Below, piece by piece: positions 11,201-23,021 of a stretch of 64,000 nucleotides of DNA (position 1 is the first letter of the stretch; each line of letters opens with the position of its first letter). A program made the position numbers and the translations under genes. The stretch lies in the NCBI GenBank assembly GCA_010909165.1, contig MU008159.1, positions 2,108,001 through 2,172,000 on the forward strand, written 5' to 3'. Source of the DNA: Anthoceros angustus (lineage: Eukaryota; Streptophyta; Anthocerotopsida; Anthocerotales; Anthocerotaceae). The notes below the pieces were generated by a model. It did no database searches and was not told where the DNA came from. It saw only the letters and a list, made by a program, of their open reading frames with translations.

Positions 11201-14200
11201 CCAGCCAAGCATATGTTGCACAAGGCTGTAACACAAAAATATTATGGAAGGCTTTCTTCAGGGTCTATTTCTTGCAATTTGGCACTTTGATGTATACATA
11301 GAATTGGGATAAACAAGAGGGAACATGCATACTAAAAAATTAAAAAATATGATAAAACCTTAGACAGTAATATGTGTACCTGGTCATCAAAATGTGTACC
11401 TGGTCATTACATCGTGATTGCACTCTTGGAGGTTCACCACTACATAAGGTATCATCCACGATTGTATCATTTTGCATACAAATACTATCTCGAAATCGAA
11501 ATCCTCCAGCACAAGGCACGTTGCAAAAGTTCCAGTTTGGAACTTTCCAATATGTGCTATTGCATGCTTGTGGATTACAATGTCGAGTCTCAGTATCTAA
11601 AGTGACCTTTGAACACATAGAAATATCTGCTATATTTCCAAAATTGTCGACGCAAACCAATTCCCTGTGAATCCTAAAGTTAGGCTTTTGTTATATAGGA
11701 ATTTTGTGATATCGCTTAACAAAAAATGATTGCAAGTTTGATCCAATCATACAACCTGTTTTGAGTGCCAGAGCCACAAGTCTGGTTACACTCACTCCAA
11801 GGACCTTTAAACATCTTGTAAATTTGGCACGCCACATTATTGCAACTCTATTGAGAAAAAAAAAGGTACTATAAAGTAACTGATATAAAATTTTACAGTA
11901 TCAACACAAGCTTCATGATTATATCTCACTTGATTTAATTGCGGAATACTTAGATAGTCACAGAAACTTGCATTTACCGCCACAAAATCTTTATCGTAAC
12001 ATTGCATAAGTGCATGCTGCTCACAGTGATGTTCCAAAAGAAGGAAGATTAAATAGTTAACAGTCATATAAGATAATTTTTAAAAATGGTATAAAATAAA
12101 ATTACACATACACCTTATTTCCTCCCCCACATGGTTTGTCACATTGACTCCAACCAATAGGGCTCCAAGAATATTCAGATGTTGTATCTTGTACCAATAT
12201 TGGTGGTTGTGATTCCATCTCACAACTACTTGTAAATTTCCAGTTAGTACAAACAACTTCTGGCTCTGCTTGCATGGCAGTATGTATTTTTGAAGTAGAA
12301 TAAGCAGCAAACTTATTTGTTGATTTCCTTTTATCTAGACACAAATTTAGTGTTATCCAATTTTTGTTTTCATGTGATACGATGTATTTAGCACCAAACA
12401 AAAAATCCTTTCTATGAACTTAAAAAAACTATTAAAATTGGGCTACTACTGTATTCCATGAGGTGGTTCAATGGGGTAGTGCCTAAGTTTTGTCGGGTGA
12501 GGTATCAAAGTTTTTCATATAGAGTAAAACATAAGATTTTAAACTATGATGGATAACGGTGATGGATAATAGCTTACCATTTGGTCCTTTGACATAAATA
12601 TTGAATGCACCTTGATCTCCTCCGAAACCATCAACCATCTAATATTAAAGCAATAAAACCAAAATAAATATGAAGACATTTATGTGTGCGATGTGTCATT
12701 AATTATATCACAGCAGATGTACTTAAGCAATTTCATTTTTCATAATGGTTTATAATATAAGTTTTAAAACAAAAATATTCAACAGTTAAATATAGATAGA
12801 GCAAACAAATCTATGACACCAAAGTTCATCAATGTCTATCTAAGAACTCACAATTATATACACATGACCCTTCACAAATGAAATTTGTGGAATCATCGAT
12901 TGGGCATTACAAGCATCGTCGTTGCAAGCTAACTGATGCACAGTTTGAGTTGTTTTTTCATAAACTGATAATAATGTATCAAACTCTGTATCTCCACACA
13001 ACGAAATATTTACTACCTGTAAAGCAAGTTGATTGATTGATTCACAAAACTGTCCATAAGAGAACTAAAACTTTTCAGCCATTAGATAGGCACATTCAAA
13101 TTTCAAATTTGCATACTTCGACTAGATAAAATGCTCAAGTTAGATGGACTTGAGGCTATCTTCTATCATGGGTAGATTTGATACCTTAGGTGGAACAATA
13201 GTAATGAAAAATAGTTATATGTATCGAATGCTCAATCTAAGAAAATAATAACATAAGTGACATGATTCAAACTTAAACTAATGAATATGTACCATTGTTT
13301 CATCTGCAGTGAATTGAAATACAGTATCCGGTCCAGAACTATGACAAGAGTCAAAATCAGAATCATATATGTTGTTATAGTTTGATGTGTCGTCCACGTA
13401 GTAAAAGGGAAGACTTGGAATTATTTTTGGTTGTGCAATTGATTGACCGCAAGGATTATTAGGTGTCTGTCTACACACCGCTATCCATTGAAGAAAATAT
13501 AAAATCTTAGAAAGAGCATGTTATATAGTAGCATACATTTTTGCAGGTGAAAATTAAAACCTGTATCTATAGAAGTAAGAAAGCCTTCAGGAGTCACTAC
13601 GAACCGTCCATCAGTACTAGTAAATGCCCATCTAATCATTGCAGAATGATCTAAAAAATCTGTACCCACATGATAAAAGTTTATTATGTCAAATCAACCT
13701 TTTTGTGCTAGTGTTAGTATGTCAAATTGACCTGGTGTGGAAGTTCCCCTTCTGAACGTCTTATGATGTACATATAAAAACTAGACCAAGATTATGTTTC
13801 TATCTTTTTATAAAATTAATATAACACTGTAAGACAAGATATGTAATACTATCTAGTTCATGTACCAAAAATGATGCACCTGGAATAACGTAAAGAACCA
13901 AAGTAATAGTTTGTGTATCACTCCATCTTGCACTGGTCCCAAATGTTAATTGAGCTGGCTGAAACCGTCCTATGTGGCAAAACAATCAACTTAATTAGGA
14001 TTTCACTTCAATTGTATAATGTGCCTCCAAATCAAGTCAATCCATTTTTTCCCTTGCAACGAGGAAATATGAGTAATAATCCATGATTCTTTTAGTTTTC
14101 CTGTACAAATATTTAAATGCAAACAATAACTTAATCACATAAGTAAGTAACTTTCATATGATTTTTTTTAAAGGGATAGTACCTAGGGTATGATCACTTA

Positions 14201-16815
14201 ATGTAGGTGTAACGATGACATTAGCATTGGGTTTCACACGTAAGCTTATTGTAGCTGGTAATGAAGTGCCTTCGGATGCGTTATAAAATGAAGCTGGATG
14301 AATATCTACAAGTGGATCTTTGAAGTTCACATTCAAAAGCTTTCTTGAAGTATCAGGCTTTGTATTAGAAATAGCGTTTGACTCCGCAGCATCCATAATA
14401 GCTTTTCTAACCTCTGAAGGTCTTGCATCTGGATTTTTTTGCAAGTAAAGAGCTGATGCTCCAGCCTAGCATGATCAAACTTTTAAAACTAAAATGAGAG
14501 AACAATTCAAATGCAGGTTATTAACTGACAAGGAATTTATTTTACTAAGAAGACTTGTAGGGGCGTAGCAAAATAAATGTATCTATAATACATGTACATG
14601 TCTTTACATTATGTATTTAAGAACATAAATTCATATATAAAGTACAACAAAAAGTTAGAAGAACAAAATACCACGTGAGGACATGCCATTGAAGTTCCGG
14701 ATAGAATTGTGTAGGCCGTATCGCTGTCTTTATAGGAACTTACAATCAATTCTCCCTGTATATACCAAAGCAAAGTTTCTTCTTGTAGTATAAATTCAAC
14801 ATCACTTAAACTCAACAATTAGACCCCATCTATATAATCTAAATTATAATATTTTCAAGCGAGTCATAGATCAATTAGTCTTGTGGTTTTCATGGATATT
14901 TCCTTCTACATCTTGGATAGGTAGTCCTTAGATATATATCATAAATATTGATATATATTTTTATATATATTAATATATTTTTAATGATAATAATAATATA
15001 TGTTATCAATAGAATGACAAACTATACTTACAGGTGCAAAGATTGTCATACATGTTCCAAAGTTGGAGAACCAACTCATTGTGTTGGTTTTTGTTGAGGA
15101 CCCCACAGAAATCACTGAAGATGCTCGTGATGGTGAATAGTTACATGCAGCTTGGACAAAATTCCCCGATGCAGCAATCTGTGTGAATTGATTTTAAAAA
15201 ATTAAAAAATGAGTTTTGAGCATGATCAATATTAGTGGTCATTATGTTCTTAGAAGAAACTATTTTAGTGGAATAATCTTTTTTATATATCATAAGATTG
15301 GAAAAAGGGCAAGCACACAAAACACCCAGCTAATCTAACATTTATAAAAGAAAAAACTCTTACAGCGATTATTCCAGTGTGATTCACCAGGTTGTTGACT
15401 GCTTGATCAATACTTATGGAAGCTTGAGTGGCTATTGACATGGATACCACCGCAGGACGTATTTGATTTTTTCCTATCCATTCCAAAGCTGCCATAATTG
15501 CTCCATATCCTCCGCTTCCATCACACCCCATAGCCCGAACGGGATGTACAAAGGCATGTTTAGCAACTCCATTTCGTAATCCCACGGCAATTCCTAGATT
15601 CAACATTTTCAACATGAAACATGGAAGCAACAATATATTCTGTTCATATTTGATACGACGAAATATGTTTCACTCATTTCTTACATATGTTATCTAGACA
15701 TATTCATATAACGAAAAATGTATCTAACCTGCACAATGGGTCCCGTGTCCATTACAATCATTTGTGCCTTGGCCATCACCAATTCCATCAAATCCAGAGA
15801 GACATCTTCGCAAGGGTGTCCCACTCTTGTCTTTCCTACCATCTTGATAAAGGAATTCTTGATGAGAACATCTAATTCCCTACATATAATTATAATTATT
15901 ATTGAGTTATAATTATGTTGTTGCTTGTAATATCAAATACAGTGTTCATATATGTAAAGTACATACCGTGTCTAAAACATATATGTGTACACCTTCTCCA
16001 GTAGCTGTAACATTATAGAGCTGATCTAGATAACTCTCCCCAATTTGATGATCAATTCTATCAAGACCCCAATTAGCTGGGTTTTTTTGAACTACACCCG
16101 CAGCTAGTCTTAGAGTACCCTCAACTTCAACTTGATCAATCTCATCACCCTTCACATTTAATAATTGAACTAGATGTTCCCCACTAATTACTATTAACAT
16201 ACCAAGCCAAACTTTCTTAAATCTGCAAAGAGTTTAGTTTGTTCATTTGAAATTTTAAACAATATTTTTTATTTTTACTTCCTCATATATGAAGTAAGAG
16301 CTAATTTGAGGACTAATATAAAAAAATAAAATCTTGCCTTAGAAGAAAATTAAAAATATATAATGACAGTCAAAAACATACTTTTGAGAGCAATAGCCTG
16401 AGTATGTCGTATCAGCTTCGACTAGATTACATATGTCATCAACTTCACTAGAAGCTACTCCATTTTTCAGCCTTATGAGATAGCTACAAGAATATTTCAG
16501 CTATATATTTTAGCACATGTTTTTTTTCCCCCTCTTTGAACTTAAAAAACACAGATGCCATATTTTGCATTCAATCACAAACCTAGTTGGTGTTGTTTGC
16601 TGTTCAAGATTAGATTGATCATTGCCATCATTATACTTTGTTCCACAATTATAGAGCTTGGAACTTATACCCTTTCCCAGAGTACACTTGGTATAACCTC
16701 CTTGCACTAGACCAATATATCCAAATGTGATGGAGACAATTGTGAATGAGATGAGTGCAACTATGATTCTGAAAATTGTTGCACCACTCATTCCAACAAT
16801 AATAGTCTTAACCAT
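8271..16815 (-). CDS. Membrane-anchored subtilase with TSP1 and EGF-like modules
   Basis: Twenty-seven exons with GT..AG introns join in one frame: 16815-16583, 16483-16382, 16222-15967, 15879-15729, 15593-15364, 15178-15032, 14755-14672, 14465-14183, 13969-13880, 13659-13561, 13480-13293, 13016-12852, 12638-12578, 12334-12114, 12016-11930, 11847-11756, 11664-11400, 11225-11142, 11039-10896, 10755-10582, 10473-10412, 10307-10088, 9994-9821, 9574-9488, 9426-9132, 9038-8745, 8668-8271. This gives 1,561 residues. Order: N-terminal hydrophobic segment (~13-36); I9-like propeptide; proteinase K-like S8 domain with Asp196 (IYVLDTG), His242 (NGHGTHCAG), Asn330 (AASGN) and Ser395 (SGTSMACPH); PPC-like beta domain (~560-695); four TSP1-like repeats (~750-975); EGF-like (~977-1010); Cys-rich with ACGVCDG and [13 protein letters not shown] (~1012-1095); unknown domain; second EGF-like (~1300-1340); membrane helix (~1390-1412); Ser/Arg-rich tail of ~150 residues. 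Expected: secreted/ectodomain protease, type I or double-anchored. Substrate unknown. Base composition is far more AT-rich than neighbouring genes. Confidence 0.88.
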
Positions 16816-17980
16816 ATTCGTGTCATGTATAGCAATATAGGTGTTCCACGGAACATGCTTGACCCCTTAAATATCTTTTTATGGTTTTAGAGCTTCTTTG
16901 TTAAACCTTTCCATGTTGGCCCAAGTAGCTGCATATCCTACTTTATGGACCCAATCTTAATTGATTCCATACTAAAATGACCACATCATTGGTTTTAAAT
17001 CTTACTGAGCCAAGTAAGGTCTTGTATTTTGACTACCCAAATTTGACACTTCCATGAATTTCCAATATGCACATCAAATACTGTTGGTTCTACAATTTGG
17101 TGCAATAAAAACGTACCAGTCAACTCATTTGATTTGTGTTTTCCGATTATCAGTCTAAATGTTGATGAGAAAAGATTACTAAGCTCATTTCTCATCAACA
17201 TATGTCTCTCAACCATCAACTGGATTTAAACAACGTTATGTCATTCATGTAGTTAATTTAGCAGACAATGATGAAAAGCTCCTATATTGAAGAAAAATGA
17301 TAGTTTTGAGGTTTGTTCCTGCCTCTTTATTACAACTATTTAATATTTAGCATAAGTTATATTCAAAACCAACAAAATCTACCTCTTTTCATATGGGCTG
17401 CCTTGGTGGAGTGGTAGAGGCAAACCCACACTATTTTTCCTCAACAATAGGTACTCAGAGTCCTAAATCACATCTTGCTAGTAGTGGAAGGAGCTAGTAG
17501 GTATATAAAAGAACTAGTTGGGTTTGGTGCTATACTTTAGTACCTATGGATATTCAAACTTTACTTCACTTCACTTTTAAGCCATTGGATAAAAGGTTTT
17601 TCCCTTGAGCTTAATTTATAAAATCTAGATATAATTTTAATAAAAATATATTTTTTGTTAAATTTTCTTGTCCTTATTCAATGTATGTAATAAGGTATGA
17701 TAGAAGAAGAAAAATTCTATATTGAAGTCATTGATTTCATTTAAGTCACGGATTTCCGCCATGAACTGGGCTCGGTACTGAAAACCGATACGTGTAGAGA
17801 GTAAACCGGCATGTGTAGAGCACTCATATGCTTTGGGCATTTGAGTATAGAGTCTACGCAGGTACCTATTTGCTTTCGTGGCAAAAGGGGTTGACTAGTT
17901 AATGTTTATTTTGTTGGTGTGGAACGGAAGATCGGTGCGTGCAGCGCTTTCCATCTTTGTGCCGCTGCGAGGAAGGTGAG
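16816..17980. other. Intergenic, AT-rich to GC-rich transition
   Basis: Holds the presumed promoter of the subtilase gene (reading left) and of the F-box gene (reading right). AT-rich DNA ends at about 17.9 kb. A tRNA-like A-box motif (TGGTGGAGTGGTAGAGG) sits near 17405-17430 without a convincing cloverleaf. Near 17780-17830 there are related short blocks around CGTGTAGAG/ATGTGTAGAG. No further gene is visible. Confidence 0.4.
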
Positions 17981-19141
17981 ATGGATTCCAGTATGTCTGA
18001 GGAAATGCGGGAAGACTGCGTGCTTTTACTGTTGCTGAAGGCTGATCCGAAGCCTTCTCCAGAGAGAAGCGGGGAAATGGATCCAAATGTATGGAGCAGA
18101 CTTCCCGACAATTTGTTGGAGGAGGTGGTAAGACGACTGCAGACCCCATCATATTTCAGATTCCGCGCAGTCTCCAAACCGTGGGCAGCACTGCTCTCTT
18201 CTCCCGAGTTTCTGCGTCGCACCACAGCAGGCTGCCATCCGCCCCGCAGCCTGTCCATTTGTGGATCTGTAGTGAGCCTTTCTAAGGATGTGGTGAGACC
18301 TGGCAACGTTCGCAAACTCCGGCTCCCTTACTCTCCCAATCTTTACCCTTGCTGTACAGGGGGAGGGCTCATTTGCTTCCGCAGTACGTCGGTCAGTTTC
18401 CAGCTGCATGTTTGCAACCCTCTAATAAGGACATGGAGGCAACTGCCAGAGTATGAAACCCTGTATCACTGTGTCACCAGGACCACTTTGATTTTCGACA
18501 GGGATTTCAAGACATACAAGATTCAGGTCACATGTCGAAAGGAAGGAGCACATGAGAATGAGTGGGCCATTTGCATCTACGACTCTAGCCAAAATTCTTG
18601 GAAGACAGTGCCATTGCAACCATGCCGGGGCATGGAGTTTGCCCATGTGTTCTGCAACGGGATGATTTATTGTATTGACTCACAGTTGATGTTGTGGTCC
18701 CATGACATAGCCGAGGGGGTTTGGAGGCAACTCCCAGTTCGGCGGCCAGCAAATGTGTTTGAAAGGCATATTTCTCTTGAGGAGCACTGCGGGTCTCTTT
18801 TGCTGGTTGGCTTTCTAAGCAACTCTCTCACCAGCTATGCAATATGGAAGTTGGAGGAGACTCACGGGGCTTGGATTGAGGTGGCTGTGTTACACAAAGA
18901 GCAAATGATGGACCTCTTCGTTCCTTCTGCTGAGCGTGAACAATGCTGGAACTCCATATCATTGGGGGATTGTTTTTTCCTGCATATTTGGATCAGTGTC
19001 CCTAGAAGTCGCAGCAAGGGCATGTTAGTCTTCAACTTTGAGCAAAACATGTGGCTGGCTTGGGCGATTGATTTCGGAGAAAAGAGTACGAGTCTCCGAT
19101 TCTTTTATCCTTGCGATCCGAGGCTGGACCATGTTCCATGA
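17981..19141 (+). CDS. F-box protein (kelch-type architecture)
   Basis: Single-exon gene of 386 residues from ATG 17981; the frame is open from a GTG at 17939 but that is not a likely start. The F-box is near the N-terminus: MDPNVWSRLPDNLLEEVV followed by RFRAVSKPWAALLSSPEF. The rest has the layout of plant F-box/kelch-like beta-propeller proteins, with blocks such as CNPLIRTWRQLP, YDSSQNSWKTVPL and WSHDIAEGVWRQLP that look like successive blades. Such proteins are substrate adaptors of SCF ubiquitin ligases, binding SKP1 through the F-box and a target through the propeller. The target cannot be inferred. The intronless structure and typical length fit the family; no defects seen. Confidence 0.85.
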   Translation: MDSSMSEEMREDCVLLLLLKADPKPSPERSGEMDPNVWSRLPDNLLEEVVRRLQTPSYFRFRAVSKPWAALLSSPEFLRRTTAGCHPPRSLSICGSVVSLSKDVVRPGNVRKLRLPYSPNLYPCCTGGGLICFRSTSVSFQLHVCNPLIRTWRQLPEYETLYHCVTRTTLIFDRDFKTYKIQVTCRKEGAHENEWAICIYDSSQNSWKTVPLQPCRGMEFAHVFCNGMIYCIDSQLMLWSHDIAEGVWRQLPVRRPANVFERHISLEEHCGSLLLVGFLSNSLTSYAIWKLEETHGAWIEVAVLHKEQMMDLFVPSAEREQCWNSISLGDCFFLHIWISVPRSRSKGMLVFNFEQNMWLAWAIDFGEKSTSLRFFYPCDPRLDHVP

Positions 19142-19785
19142 ATGCAACTAGTTACTCACTGGAAGTATTGGCTGCAGGTGGATGGGGTTCAATGTGGTTG
19201 AGTGTGTGCCTACCCTGCCATCCAAGGCTATGTTAATATAGTTTCCTCCAATCTTGTAAATATTGTGATATCAATACACGGCGTGATTACTCTGTGCAGG
19301 AATGGGCAAGGATGCGGTCTGCGCTTCAGTGTTGGTGAACTCAGACCTATGAAAGCGACTGGTCATTTTCGTGAACGAGCACCCGAAGAGCAGCAGAAGC
19401 TCCCAAAGCCGGAAGCTTTCCAGATTCATTCAATTGTACAGAACTTCATACCTATCAATAAGAATCATCAGCCAATGCGTAATCCTACAGTATCATGGTA
19501 GTACAACAGCCTTCAGGATGCGGCTTGGGGTTTCCCTGCCACATGCACATCAGGTCAGTCACAAGAAAGTGATGGTTGGCAACGCCGCGCTGCCATGAGC
19601 AGGCACTCGGGCAGCTACTAAACATTACAGACTGCGACATGATACTGCTAGAGGAGGATAGGAAAGTTGTTCGTGAGAATATTGCATTGGCTGTGTTCCA
19701 AGACACCATGGATGACATGACCTCATTTTCTTTCAAACCAAACTTGAAACTCTTCAATTTCTTACAGTGAGCCGACGGCACATGG
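19142..19785. other. Convergent 3' flanks
   Basis: Lies between the F-box gene (plus) and the coiled-coil gene (minus), whose stops face each other. It probably holds both 3' UTRs; only shadow ORFs occur. Confidence 0.5.
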
Positions 19786-21481
19786 TTAAGTCTGGTTGTC
19801 ATGAACATCAAAGCCAGCACCAGTCCATGCATCCTCGAGTGCCCTGTGCCTGGACTGCACAAGTACACCCTTGGCTCGTCCAACTCCACGTCCTCGGCCC
19901 CTGATTGACACATGTTGTCCAGGGCTGACTCTCTTCCCAGATCCTGGTGAGTTGATAGGGCTGTCGAAGGCCGACGGTTCTTGAAGGTCATGGGGGGTTG
20001 ATACTCCTGTGGCAGTATCGCCATCAATTTGAGTATTCGCATTTCCAGATCCATTTCCTTGAGGAGTATTCCTCGTTTTAACATCAACTTCCTCCTGCGA
20101 ATGTGGTAATATGCAGCACTGAGTCAGCTCCTGGACGTCACCGAAGTCATGTTGGGCACTGCCGACAAAGGCCCTCCTTATGAATCTACTGAATAGAGCA
20201 TGCGACTCTGGGAGACCGACTCATCTCACTCGATCCTGCAAGTGATTTCGTTTCTCATGAGAGTCATGAGAAGACTATTAAGCAGACACACCTACACGAG
20301 AAGAAGAGAAACTGGCTCTAACCGTACTCTTGCTGTTGTCCTGCGCCACCTGCTCAGTGGCAGCGACATGAGGCTGGATGCCGTTGCCAAAGATCTGCTC
20401 CGTAGCCCCACCCAGACCCGGGTTCAAAGCCTCAAGCCTTCTAGTGAGATCTTCTAATCTCGAGTACTGAGCGGCGGCACTTTCTTGTACCTGGGAAAGG
20501 GAAAATCAGAGCATCAGCAGTCTCCAATGACATGAACTTAACAGGACAAGAAAGCCAGAAAGGGATGAAGGGAAAGTACCAGGCGGTTAAGATCATCGCA
20601 GAGTGTAGCTTTGTAGTGCTCCTCGTCTTGCAGTACTTTGGCTGCTGCTTCCCAAGCCTGTGACAGCAGAGTGGCTTGACCTGAATTTCCACAACGCTCA
20701 ACTTACTCTTGCTGCAAATTTCACGAAGACACTTGCCTTCTTAGCCTGTGTTTCTTTAAGTTTTGCTGCTTTGATTCTGTCGGCAGATTGCTCTATCTTT
20801 TTGCGCATATGCTCAAGAGCTGGCAGTTGGTCACACTCCAACAGACCGTCAGACATTCCAGCAGGCTGCCATTTTGTACTGGAAACATCAACTCGATTCA
20901 ACAAAACGCACCTGCTTTCTTGGGCCCAGCAGTAAGCTTGACTTCCATAGCCAAACCCGACAGCTCTCTCTCCACATCTCGAATCTTTGAGTAGTTATCC
21001 TGAATATATCTGGCAAACCGTCCGTCAGGTCAGCACTCAGATCTCATCCGACAAGTTGGCTTTGCCAGGACTTGTTGGGCCAACCAGGACTCACTTTCTT
21101 AATTGCTGCTCCTTCTCTTCCAGAATCTGCCACGGAATAGCAACTCAGCTAGGCTTTCTGGATAAAACAATGTAGGTAGCACACGACACTTGCCATCAAA
21201 CACGATCTGCAACAGACAGGCCACACATGGGAGAGATCACAAGTAAAGCACGAAATACCTACTCTCCCGCTGGGGATAGCAGAACTGGTAGGTCTCAAAT
21301 CTTCAATCAAGCAAAAAGATCGTATTTTCATACACGTCCCACACCTCCAGAATCATGAGCATCACACACTGCCCGCAATGCAGAGCAGGGAACCCACCTT
21401 CTCTGTCAAGGCGATGATCGGAGCCTCTGTGGCAATGCCATCCGCGCCCATCCCCGGCGTCAGCCCCGGATTGGAGCCCAT
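19786..21481 (-). CDS. Conserved coiled-coil protein with Gly/Arg-rich tail
   Basis: I propose a multi-exon minus-strand gene starting at ATG 21481 (MGSNPGLTPGMGADG) and ending at TAA 19786-19788. Exon 1 ends after IIALTEK; a tiny exon gives IVFDGK (near 21195), then ILEEKEQQLRK (near 21120), then DNYSKIRDVERELSGLAMEV and KLTAGPKKA. A long helix follows: ALEHMRKKIEQSADRIKAAK, KLKETQAKKAWEAAAKVLQD, CDDLNRLVQESAAAQYSRLE, DLTRRLEALNPGLGG. The last exon (about 20088-19786) is low-complexity and ends with VSIRGRGRGVGRAKGVLVQS and DAWTGAGFDVHDNQT. The pattern resembles an uncharacterised coiled-coil family of land plants; I cannot give a function. The RGRGRG run could be an RNA-binding or methylated patch (inference). 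Small exons are uncertain. Confidence 0.65.
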
Positions 21482-23021
21482 CGCCCCCAGATCCGCCCAC
21501 CGGCCTCAACCAAAATGAACTAGTTGAGTAGCAGCATCGGCACGAGGTACACGCCACAGTCTGTCAATGCGAGAAACTGTGTGGGCCGGCCGGAAGAAGC
21601 ATGTCACGCAGTTAGCTTAGGCAAAGCTTTGCCCTTTGCCTGTTAACTTAACCCTGAAGCCACGAGCAGGAGCAACGAAGCTCCCGAGCCCCCCGAGCCT
21701 TGTTATGGCTTCGTCACACTGTCAGTGGATTTTCGCGGCAGTTGCTCGGACTGCGATGTGATCCTCTTTCTGGCTCACTTGCAACGGATAGTCTAGGTCG
21801 TGCGGGTGCGATATGGCTCAGGACCGGTCAGGTTAGTTGAAATTGAGGTGCTTTTGGGGCAAGCTACACATTGTTTTATCGGGCTGCCCTCCTTCTGACT
21901 GTAGTCTTCCTGTGGTGGCAGCTTGATTGTTTGGTCACAGAAAGAAAACCTGCACCGGAAGAAGACCTGCACCCTTCGCTCTCTTCTGGCACACAGCCGA
22001 GGGCAAGCTTTGAGCAATCATAGGGATGCGATGAGCATGGATGCCTTAAGCACGCCCCGCCCCGTCGAGGTAGGGTTCTGCCGAGGAACACCTGTGGAGA
22101 GTTTCATCTTGGGCTTGTTTTGTCTTTAAAGAAGTTCACAAGCTTTACAGTTGAGAGTTTTTTTTTGGTTCTTTCTTTGGTGCTGTGGTTTGTGGGTTTA
22201 GTTCAGGTGACACTCCACACCCAGGGGTCACCGGCTAGTCGTAAGCTCAGTGCTTCGTTGTCTTCTTGATGAACACGATGGTGTCCGCAAGTATGTCCGT
22301 GCCTCAGAGATTTCCTGTGAGTGATGAACTATCTTGTGGTGTCCTATGGCATCCAAGGCTGAAGCTTCCGCCTTCAAATGATTCAAGTTTGCAGGGCTGT
22401 GTGAGTTTCCTAGAGTCAGCCCTGTGGATTTCAGCATCAGGATGTTGGCAAATCAGTCTACAGCATCTTCAAAAGATGGTGAAATCTTTTGGTATGCACA
22501 CGTACAGACTAGCTAATACCCGATAATGTGGTGTTTCCTTGCTATCCGGAATAGCAAACTAGCTGAAGATGTCTCTACCCACAGCTGAAGATTGTCCAGA
22601 ATACACCTCTGCGAAAAAATGCAAACAAGCCAGTGTTGTGTCTGTCGTTCACCTGGTGACACTTCGTAAACACTTCCAAGGTGCAAAACTTGTGAGAAGT
22701 GGAGTAGCTGGCCCAGCGTCTGTGAAAGAAGGGTGGGGAGCAACTGGCAGGAACGTAAATATGGTACAAGGAAACTACCTACCATCTACAGTATTTATAC
22801 AGCCAGGGCCGTCGAGTCCGTGCGTTACGCTACGCTACCCACTACCCACTATGTGTACCAGGCTATTACCTACCCCCAGCTCCAACGGCTCCCTCTGATA
22901 ACATCAGCCAAGACTGTTTGTTAGCAAGCCCTGCAGCCCTGCCTCTTCTGTGGCTTTGTCTGTCTTCTTTCGTGTCAGTTGCTCACCACCCCCATCCCAT
23001 GGCCTCGCATCGCAGTTCAAA
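21482..23021. other. Intergenic; no gene supported
   Basis: Contains the presumed promoter of the coiled-coil gene next to 21482 and the 3' flank of the KRP gene next to 23021. Several ORFs of 60-110 codons occur on both strands but none shows a recognisable motif or coherent splicing. Confidence 0.4.
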
